DNA of 5,536 nt, taken from contig JBBSDV010000192.1 in the NCBI GenBank assembly GCA_038240335.1, forward strand, positions 1 through 5,536. Reading direction: 5' to 3'. The DNA is from JBBSDV01 sp038240335 (GTDB taxonomy: Bacteria; Chloroflexota; Dehalococcoidia; DSTF01; JACRBR01). Under the pieces are notes generated by a model that made no database searches, had not been told where the DNA came from, and worked only from the letters and a program-made list of their open reading frames with translations. Both the position numbers and the translations under genes were made by a program. Of the stretch, positions 1 through 4,623 are shown one piece after another (position 1 is the first letter of the stretch; each line of letters starts with the position of its first letter).

Positions 1-142
1 GATGCGAGACCACCGCCCCTGGCTGACGCTGGAGAGTGCGAAGCCGAGGACAAGCTGCCTGAAGACCTGAGCCCTACGGATGACGCATCCGTTCGCCGCT
101 CCGGCACGTTTGCAGCTGGCACGCGCCGACTGGCGGGCGCTG
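1..142. other. Unassigned left edge, no gene supported
   Basis: I find no convincing gene here. One + strand frame is open from base 1 to a TGA at 178-180, but its translation is low-complexity and would run into the end of the leftward DinB gene. An ATG at base 2 opens only a 22-codon frame ending at 70. Either could be the tail of a gene entering from the left, but nothing recognisable supports this. The one structured element is the short hairpin at 76-92, listed separately. Confidence 0.5.
76..92 (-). terminator. Possible weak terminator hairpin after the DinB gene
   Basis: ACGGATG (76-82) and CATCCGT (86-92) form a perfect 7-bp stem with a 3-base loop. It lies about 50 bases beyond the DinB-family stop codon on that gene's transcript. 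No T-run follows on either strand, so it is not a canonical Rho-independent terminator. It may be a transcript-end stabilising hairpin or chance. Confidence 0.25.
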
Positions 143-637
143 CTAGAACGGGAGACCCTTCACGCCCTGGACGCCTTTGATGGCGGCCATGTCGCCGGCG
201 TGGGCGACCGTGTGCGTAGTGGCGAGCTGCAGCAGGAACGCGAGCGACTGCTCGCCGAAGAACTGCGTGTCGATGACGCGGTCGAGGTCGTCGTCCTTGA
301 TCGTCGCGATGTACTCCATCGCCGCCTTCTGGGCGAGCTGGCCGAACTCCTTGAGCGCCGGCAGCGGGATCGCGCCTTCGTGCGCCCAGATCTCCTGCGC
401 TTTCCGTGGCAGTCCGTGATCGGCGGCGAACGCCGGCCAGAGCATGTCGCCGCGCCGCGCCGCGCGCAAGACGAAGAAGTCGAGCGCGGTGAGCGCGTGT
501 ACGTGCGACTTGGCCGGGGAGTTCGCGCAGCCGGGTGGCTGCCAATTGTACTGCTCCTCGTCCATGCCGCCCACGCACATGTTCAGCAGATTGAACACCG
601 ACTCGAGTTGATCCTTGACGTACGTCGCGGCGTTCAT
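143..637 (-). CDS. DinB-superfamily (DinB-fold) putative metal-dependent protein
   Basis: A 164-residue protein of the DinB/YfiT-like four-helix-bundle superfamily, cytoplasmic, with no signal peptide or membrane segment. This is the damage-inducible metalloprotein fold, not DNA polymerase IV. Members usually bind a divalent metal through three histidines. The likely ligands here are His45 or His47 in helix 2 (KSHVHALTALDFF) and His142 and His146 near the C-terminus (THTVAHAGDMAAIKG), the typical HxxxHxG arrangement. The chain ends in the family-like GVQGVKGLPF. Some relatives are thiol transferases (bacillithiol S-transferases, mycothiol-dependent isomerases), but the substrate cannot be read from sequence. 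The frame is open upstream to an ATG at 739. I chose the ATG at 637 because AAAGGAG sits 6 bases before it and homology-like sequence begins there. It diverges from the PIG-L gene across 231 bases. Confidence 0.86.
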   Translation of the reverse strand: MNAATYVKDQLESVFNLLNMCVGGMDEEQYNWQPPGCANSPAKSHVHALTALDFFVLRAARRGDMLWPAFAADHGLPRKAQEIWAHEGAIPLPALKEFGQLAQKAAMEYIATIKDDDLDRVIDTQFFGEQSLAFLLQLATTHTVAHAGDMAAIKGVQGVKGLPF

Positions 638-643
638 ACCCTG

Positions 644-650
644 CTCCTTT
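644..650 (-). promoter_or_regulatory. Ribosome binding site of the DinB-family gene
   Basis: On the minus strand AAAGGAG stands 6 bases before the ATG at 637-635. This near-consensus site decides the start, ruling out the longer in-frame reading from 739. Confidence 0.8.
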
Positions 651-791
651 GTGGCCAACCCGTAGTGGCCGCCATCGATCCGCGTGTTCCGACCCGGCAG
701 TCCGGGTGTCGCTCCGCGACGATCCGGCCTACAGATCACATCGCGGCGGGCGCTAGGTCAAGGAACCGATCAAGGCCGGCCGGCGATCGCG

Positions 792-821
792 ATGGCACGA
801 ATTACGGGCAGCTTCTATGAT
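792..821 (+). promoter_or_regulatory. Candidate sigma70-type promoter for the PIG-L gene
   Basis: TATGAT at 816-821 matches five of six -10 consensus bases. ATGGCA at 792-797 matches four of six -35 bases, with an 18-base spacer. Transcription would start near 828 and give a leader of about 40 bases. The position is right, but single-promoter matches by eye in GC-rich DNA are weak evidence. Confidence 0.3.
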
Positions 822-868
822 CGAGCGGCGACAACACGCCGAACACCGCTGCAGCGAGGACGACGACC

Positions 869-1699
869 ATGCCTCCAAAGAAGAAGGAACTGACACCGGA
901 GCAGAAGTGGGCGACGTACGAACGGGCGCTGATCATCACGGCGCATCCGGACGACGCCGAGTTCCTCGCCGGCGGCACGATCGCCAAGATCTGCGACATG
1001 GGCATGGAAGTGACACTCCTGATCGCCACCAGCGGCGACAAGGGCACGCGCGACGCGTCGCTGCGGCGGCAAGAGCTGGCGGCGATGCGCGAGGCGGAGC
1101 AGCGGGCGGCGGCCAAGGTGCTTGGGCTGCATCAGTGCATCTTCTGGGGCATGGGCGACGGCTTCCTCGAGGAGACGCACGAGCTGCGCGGCATGGTCGT
1201 CAAGGCGATCCGCACGCTGAAGCCCGATCTGATGATCAGCTGGGATGGCTTTCGGAGCGGCTTCAACCACACCGACCACCGCGTCGTCGGCCGCGTCGTG
1301 CGGGACGCGCTATTTCCGGCCGCGCACGACCCGCTGTACTACAACGAGCAGGTGCGCGCCGGATTTGGGCCGCACCGCACGGCGGAGCTGTTGATGGCCG
1401 GCGCCGAGACCCCCGACTTCCACGTCGATATCGCGCCGTACCTCGAGAAGAAGGCCGACGCGATCCTTTGCCACACGAGCCAGATCGACGGCCGTTCGCG
1501 CGAGGAGATCCTGAAGGGCTGGCTCGCGGCCGGCAAGCGCAACAAAGAGCGCCGCAAGCAGACCGGCTTCGACCACGCCGAATCCTTCCGGCGGATCGAG
1601 TTCCGCCGCCCGCCCGGGGCGCCTGGCACGCCGGTGCCGAAAGCGACGCCAGCGAAGGCAGCGCCGACGCCGAAGCGGCGGGTGCCGGCGGCGCGATAG
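869..1699 (+). CDS. PIG-L/LmbE-family zinc-dependent deacetylase
   Basis: A 276-residue member of the PIG-L/LmbE family, whose characterised enzymes remove acetyl groups from N-acetylglucosaminyl compounds (PIG-L, MshB, BshB) using zinc. The signature AHPDDAEF is at residues 25-32: His26 and Asp29 are the expected zinc ligands and Asp28 the catalytic base. NHTDHR at 133-138 supplies the third ligand, probably His137. A late conserved-type HTSQ is at 202-205. No signal peptide or membrane segment is visible, so it is probably cytoplasmic. The core ends near residue 247 and is followed by a Pro/Ala/Lys/Arg-rich tail (249-276) that looks disordered. The ATG is preceded by GAGGA at 856-860 with an 8-base gap, which fixes the start. 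It is divergent from the DinB gene and 245 bases upstream of ccsB, too far to assume co-transcription. The substrate is unknown. Confidence 0.93.
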   Translation: MPPKKKELTPEQKWATYERALIITAHPDDAEFLAGGTIAKICDMGMEVTLLIATSGDKGTRDASLRRQELAAMREAEQRAAAKVLGLHQCIFWGMGDGFLEETHELRGMVVKAIRTLKPDLMISWDGFRSGFNHTDHRVVGRVVRDALFPAAHDPLYYNEQVRAGFGPHRTAELLMAGAETPDFHVDIAPYLEKKADAILCHTSQIDGRSREEILKGWLAAGKRNKERRKQTGFDHAESFRRIEFRRPPGAPGTPVPKATPAKAAPTPKRRVPAAR

Positions 1700-1724
1700 G
1701 ACTCGCGTCCGCGGAACAATCCAC

Positions 1725-1736
1725 CTGTGGCCACAG
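1725..1736. repeat. Perfect 12-base palindrome CTGTGGCCACAG
   Basis: CTGTGGCCACAG is fully self-complementary and is followed by AGCACACAG, echoing its right half. It lies 26 bases after the PIG-L stop codon. No T-run follows, so it is not a clear terminator. It resembles degenerate CTGTGG/CCACAG intergenic repeats, which I infer only from its look. Confidence 0.4.
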
Positions 1737-1814
1737 AGCACACAGCGATCGCCGGCGCGCCTTCGCGAACGTCACAGGTCTTCAGTGGTGGCGGGAGAAG
1801 ACCCTTCGCTTGGC

Positions 1815-1842
1815 GGGTGACGTGAAGCTTCCAGCTTCACCC
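1815..1842. repeat. Strong inverted repeat with two alternative pairings
   Basis: GTGAAGCT (1822-1829) and AGCTTCAC (1833-1840) form a perfect 8-bp stem around TCC. GGGTGA (1815-1820) can instead pair with TCACCC (1837-1842), so the two pairings compete for the same right arm. No T-run follows, arguing against an intrinsic terminator. A REP-like intergenic element or leader structure is possible. Confidence 0.5.
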
Positions 1843-1862
1843 TCCACCTCGATGACGAATCG

Positions 1863-1891
1863 TTGGGCCACTCAGGCGCGTAGTTCATACT
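1863..1891 (+). promoter_or_regulatory. Weak candidate promoter for ccsB
   Basis: TTGGGC (1863-1868) and CATACT (1886-1891) are separated by 17 bases and match three and four of six consensus positions. A start near 1898 would begin the message at the 1899-1933 hairpin. The call rests mostly on position. Confidence 0.2.
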
Positions 1892-1898
1892 ACTGGTG

Positions 1899-1933
1899 GC
1901 GCGGCCCGAAGAGTGAACAGGTGCGGGCCGTGC
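1899..1933 (+). promoter_or_regulatory. Hairpin abutting the ccsB ribosome binding site
   Basis: GGCGCGGCCCG-type left arm (1899-1908) pairs with 1924-1933 over ten base pairs including one G-U, leaving a 15-base loop (1909-1923). The stem ends one base before the Shine-Dalgarno AGGTGG at 1934-1939. A stable stem so close to the ribosome site could tune translation or act as a 5' stabiliser. This is inference from sequence complementarity only. Confidence 0.45.
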
Positions 1934-1939
1934 AGGTGG
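1934..1939 (+). promoter_or_regulatory. Ribosome binding site of ccsB
   Basis: AGGTGG lies 5 bases before the ATG at 1945 and supports that start over in-frame upstream candidates (ATG at 1852, GTG at 1921 and 1930), which have no comparable site. Its exact reverse complement CCACCT occurs upstream at 1844-1849. Confidence 0.6.
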
Positions 1940-1944
1940 TTGGT

Positions 1945-2829
1945 ATGGAATCGCTCGCTTACAACAGCTTCATCGCGGCGTACGTGCTTTCGCTGTGCGC
2001 GGCGGCGGCGTACCTCGCGCTGCCATTGTGGCCACGCGTCACCTATCGCAGCGCCGAGACGACGGCAGGCACGAGCATGACAGTCGCTGCGGCCAGCGAG
2101 CCGCCGGCCTACGTTGGGCCCTTCGCCACCGCGGCGTCGTGGCTGACGTTGGCAACGCTGACGGCATCGCTCGCGTTCCGTTGGGCCGCCGTCGGCCACC
2201 CGCCGTACGCGAACATGTACGAATACACGATCGCCCTCGGATGGGGCAGCACGCTGTTTTATGTGATCTTCGAGCGCGTCTACAACCAGCGCGCCCTCGG
2301 CGCGGTGCTCTTCCCGGGCATCGCCGCGCTGTTTACGATCTCGCTCGTGTTCTTCCCGGCAGCGGTGACGCCGCTGATCCCGGCACTGCAGGCAAACCGC
2401 ATCCTGGCCATCCATGTCGGCATGATGATGCTGTCGTACAGCGCCCTGTCGGTCTCGTTCGGTGCCGCGGTGCTGTACTTCGTGCAGGATGGCAAACGGC
2501 GGTTCGCGCGCCTACCTTCGGCGGCGCGGCTCGAGGAGATCGCCCACAAGTCGGTGCTCGTCGGCTTCCCGATGCTGGCGCTCGGCGTCGCACTCGGCGC
2601 ATGGTGGGCGAACTCCGCCTGGGGCCGCTACTGGGGCTGGGATCCGAAGGAGACATCGGCGCTCGTGACGTGGCTGATCTACGCCGGCTACCTGCACGCG
2701 CGCGGCCTCAAGGGGTGGCGCGGAAAGCGGAGCGCGGCGGTGCTGATCCTCGGCTACGCAGGCGTGCTCTTCACGTACTTCGCGGTGAACCTCTGGGTCA
2801 GTGGCTTCCACTCTTACGCGGGCGTCTAG
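1945..2829 (+). CDS. ccsB: Cytochrome c biogenesis protein CcsB/ResC family (System II heme handling)
   Basis: A 294-residue polytopic membrane protein of the cytochrome c assembly family (called CcsB, CcsA or ResC in different organisms). With its ResB/Ccs1 partner it carries heme across the membrane and presents it for attachment to CXXCH apocytochromes. The tryptophan-rich WWD signature is at about residues 220-237, with WGRYWGWDPKE at 226-236. Expected heme-ligand histidines are His157 (AIHVGMMM) before it and His289 (GFHSYAGV) after it, plus His251 (YLHAR) in a membrane helix; the spacing fits the family. HPPYANMYEY at 85-94 is another family motif. Hydrophobic segments include about 8-28, 62-82, 96-109, 120-146, 153-180, 204-221, 238-250 and 264-286. 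Length is typical. The related HemX family is a less likely alternative, because the GFHSY ending and WWD pattern favour CcsB. No ResB is in the window. Confidence 0.92.
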   Translation: MESLAYNSFIAAYVLSLCAAAAYLALPLWPRVTYRSAETTAGTSMTVAAASEPPAYVGPFATAASWLTLATLTASLAFRWAAVGHPPYANMYEYTIALGWGSTLFYVIFERVYNQRALGAVLFPGIAALFTISLVFFPAAVTPLIPALQANRILAIHVGMMMLSYSALSVSFGAAVLYFVQDGKRRFARLPSAARLEEIAHKSVLVGFPMLALGVALGAWWANSAWGRYWGWDPKETSALVTWLIYAGYLHARGLKGWRGKRSAAVLILGYAGVLFTYFAVNLWVSGFHSYAGV

Positions 2830-2845
2830 GCCAACGACGGACGCC
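2821..2845. terminator. Possible short hairpin between convergent genes
   Basis: GGCGTC (2821-2826) can pair with GACGCC (2840-2845) across a 13-base loop that includes the end of the ccsB stop codon. Only 27 bases separate the two stop codons, so any terminator must sit here or overlap the genes. There is no T-run on either strand, so the call is weak. Confidence 0.2.
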
Positions 2846-2856
2846 GCTCGCGCCGC

Positions 2857-4623
2857 TCAATAATCCGGGAGCGCCGCGACGCCGCCTGGCGGGCCGGTGC
2901 GCTCGAACGCGCGGCGGTTCTGCTCATCGAGCAGGTCGAGTGCGCGGATCGCTTCGTCCTGGGAAAACTCCTTGTTGATGCCCGCGAGGGCCTCATCGAG
3001 CGCGCGTTGCAGCTCGTCGTCGGTGAGTTCGTCGCTCGCCACGGGTGCCGGCGTACCGGACGTGCCCGGCGTGCCCGTGCCGTCGATGCCCGCGCGACCC
3101 GTCGCGTTCGGCGTGATTGCACCGCTATCCGCTGCGCCGCCCGGAGCGGGCGTGCCGTCGGCGGTCAGCGATGTCGCTGTCGCGGAGGGCTGCCTTGTTG
3201 GCGACGAGGTGGGGACCAGCCGCGCCGAGGCGACCTCGAGATTGTGCTTCGCGTCGCGGTCATTCGGATCAGCGAGGAGCGATCGCTTGTAGGCCTCGAC
3301 GGCGTCGGCAATGCGGGCTGCGCCGATGTAGTGGTTGCCGAGCGCGTACTCGATCCTGGCGACGAGATCGTTGCGATCAGCGCGGACGCGCTGCGTTTCA
3401 TCGATGGCGCGCGCAAAGTCGCCGTTGCGGTCGAGGGCGTTGCCGGCGTTGTACGACAGCTCGGCGCGGCCCGGGGCGATCGCTTCGGCCGTCCGGTACT
3501 CCCCGACGGCCGCGTCGTACTGGCCGCGCGCGTAGTCTTCGTTGCCGCGACGGTTCACCTCGACGACGGCCGATGTACAGATCGCGCCGGCGAACAATCC
3601 CGCCGCTCCGAGCGGCCACAGCCGCGCCGCCGCTCGCCGCAGCCGTGCCGGCGATCGAAGCAGCGGCGCTACCATCTCGGCGGCGGCGAGGAGCAGCGCC
3701 AGTGCCGCGAAGATCTGGAAGCGCTCGATCGGCTGCGACGTGCGCTTTGCGTCAAACGTCGTGCGGGCGAGGCTGTCGAGTTCCGCTGCGAGACCGGTCA
3801 GCGGCGTGCCATCGCCGGCGAGCGCGATGTACCGCCCGCCGGCGGCGTTCGCGATACGGCTCAGCGCCTCCGCATCGAGCCGCGTGACGACGGGCGCGCC
3901 CGATGCATCGACGCGCGGTTGCGGCACGCCCGCGCGATCGAGATCGCGGATCGGCGCGCCCGCGGCCGTGCCGGCGCCGGCGGTGTAGACGCGAATCTTC
4001 GCCGCGCGAAGGTCCGCGAGCGCCGACGCGACGCCTGCGCCGTGATCTTCGCCGTCCGAGACGATGAGCATCACCTTCGTCTGGGCGTCGCCCCGCGCGA
4101 GCATCGCCTGGCCGGAGTGAATCGCGCTTCCGAGATCGGATCCGGGGGCGACGAGCGAGCGCTCCGCATCTATGCCGGCGACGAGCGTGTGGAGCGCCCG
4201 CAGGTCCGACGTTAGCGGCGATCGCATAAACGGCTGGCGGGCGAACATGATCAGCCCAACATGATCGCCGTTGAGCCTGTCGATCAGCGCCTCGATCTCG
4301 ATCTGCGAGCGGCCGAGGCGCGTCGGCGCGGCGTCGTCCGCGAGCATGCTGTTCGATACGTCGAGGACGATCGCAAGATCGACGCCGCGCGCCTCGACGG
4401 TGCGATCGTGGGTGCCGAACTGGGGGCGACCCGCCGCCAGCGCAGCGAGGGCGATCGCGGCGACGACGAGCATGGCGGGCAGCATGAGGGCGACAAGTCT
4501 CGGGGCTGCAATGCCGAGGCGGCGAGCCGCTCCGCCACGCCAGCGGATCCACAGCGCGGTCAGGAGCACTGCGACCGGCGCTGCGACGACTAGTAGCAAA
4601 TACGCGGGTGAACCGAAGCTCAT
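2857..4623 (-). CDS. batB: BatB-like VWA domain fused to BatC-like TPR domain, membrane protein
   Basis: A 588-residue protein joining a BatB-type von Willebrand A domain to a BatC-type TPR domain. Membrane helices lie at about 6-26, 44-64, 303-322 and 336-355. Arg-rich loops at 27-43 and 323-334 predict that both the VWA and TPR parts are outside the cytoplasm. The metal-binding (MIDAS) residues are present: Asp88, Ser90 and Ser92 (DVSNS), Thr138 (SPLTSD) and Asp190 (SDGED). GAPI (222-225) through TRLDAEAL to GGRYIAL (262-268) is BatB-like. About three TPR units span 357-465. A Pro/Thr/Ser/Ala/Gly linker (471-528) leads to a charged helical end (530-575) and a terminal ALPDY. The start ATG overlaps the upstream batA-like stop as ATGA and has GGAGGG just upstream. 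Bat proteins are linked to aerotolerance and envelope stress; the exact function is unsettled. Confidence 0.9.
   Translation of the reverse strand: MSFGSPAYLLLVVAAPVAVLLTALWIRWRGGAARRLGIAAPRLVALMLPAMLVVAAIALAALAAGRPQFGTHDRTVEARGVDLAIVLDVSNSMLADDAAPTRLGRSQIEIEALIDRLNGDHVGLIMFARQPFMRSPLTSDLRALHTLVAGIDAERSLVAPGSDLGSAIHSGQAMLARGDAQTKVMLIVSDGEDHGAGVASALADLRAAKIRVYTAGAGTAAGAPIRDLDRAGVPQPRVDASGAPVVTRLDAEALSRIANAAGGRYIALAGDGTPLTGLAAELDSLARTTFDAKRTSQPIERFQIFAALALLLAAAEMVAPLLRSPARLRRAAARLWPLGAAGLFAGAICTSAVVEVNRRGNEDYARGQYDAAVGEYRTAEAIAPGRAELSYNAGNALDRNGDFARAIDETQRVRADRNDLVARIEYALGNHYIGAARIADAVEAYKRSLLADPNDRDAKHNLEVASARLVPTSSPTRQPSATATSLTADGTPAPGGAADSGAITPNATGRAGIDGTGTPGTSGTPAPVASDELTDDELQRALDEALAGINKEFSQDEAIRALDLLDEQNRRAFERTGPPGGVAALPDY
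3040..3213 (-). other. Low-complexity linker encoded in the batB-batC fusion
   Basis: This segment encodes residues 471-528, dominated by Pro, Thr, Ser, Ala and Gly with short motifs such as TGTPGTSGTPAP. It separates the TPR domain from the charged C-terminal helix and is probably a flexible extracytoplasmic tether. Such Ser/Thr/Pro-rich stretches can be glycosylated, but nothing here proves that. Confidence 0.6.

Larger units (their letters stand above)
638..868. other. Divergent intergenic region between the DinB and PIG-L genes
   Basis: This 231-base region must carry promoters for both divergent genes. For the leftward gene, GGTCAA on the + strand (756-761) reads TTGACC on the minus strand and is a reasonable -35, but no good -10 lies at the right distance. 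A small perfect hairpin, ACCCGG (692-697) with CCGGGT (702-707) and a 4-base loop, would lie in the leader of the DinB transcript. GGCCGGCC and GCGATCGC palindromes occur around 774-790. No small ORF with a credible ribosome site was found. Confidence 0.5.
1700..1944. other. Palindrome-rich spacer and leader upstream of ccsB
   Basis: This 245-base spacer has no supported gene, although the ccsB frame happens to stay open through it. It holds, in order: a 12-base perfect palindrome (1725-1736), a GCGATCGC octamer (1745-1752), a strong 8-bp stem with a 3-base loop (1822-1840), a 5-bp stem with a 4-base loop (1880-1893), and a 10-bp hairpin (1899-1933) abutting the ccsB ribosome site. The density of inverted repeats suggests a repeat relic in the left half and a structured leader or operator in the right half. 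Confidence 0.55.

Noticed and set aside
2..70. A 22-codon ATG frame at the left edge
   Set aside because: It is too short, has no visible ribosome site within the window and shows no recognisable sequence.
793..810. TGGCAC as a sigma54 -24 element
   Set aside because: No TTGC-type -12 element follows at the required spacing.
80..820. A long + strand open frame opposite the DinB-family gene
   Set aside because: Its translation is Arg/Leu/Glu low-complexity typical of antisense frames in GC-rich DNA, while the minus strand encodes a recognisable protein with a good ribosome site.
1890..1933. T-box-like sequence TGGTGGCGCGG followed by a hairpin
   Set aside because: It differs from the T-box consensus TGGTACCGCGG at the strongly conserved AC positions, no specifier stem was recognised, and the downstream gene is not an aminoacyl-tRNA synthetase or amino acid gene.
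1852..1944. An N-terminal extension of ccsB from the ATG at 1852
   Set aside because: No Shine-Dalgarno precedes it, the extra residues are not membrane-like, and the segment is full of hairpins. The ATG at 1945 has AGGTGG 5 bases upstream and starts at a normal CcsB N-terminus.
817..2829. A 670-codon open frame on the + strand covering both the PIG-L gene and ccsB
   Set aside because: The first 370 or so codons are a shadow frame of the PIG-L gene, Arg/Ala/Gly-rich with no family resemblance. Only the part from 1945 is a real protein, with its own ribosome site.
3007..4215. A 402-codon + strand open frame opposite the VWA-TPR gene
   Set aside because: It is very Arg-rich, has no recognisable motif and lies wholly antisense to a gene with clear MIDAS and TPR motifs.
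783..4458. Cyanobacterial origin because of HIP1-type octamers
   Set aside because: The octamer excess is real by count, but nothing in the gene content or layout indicates a cyanobacterium, so the word alone is not taken as taxonomic evidence.
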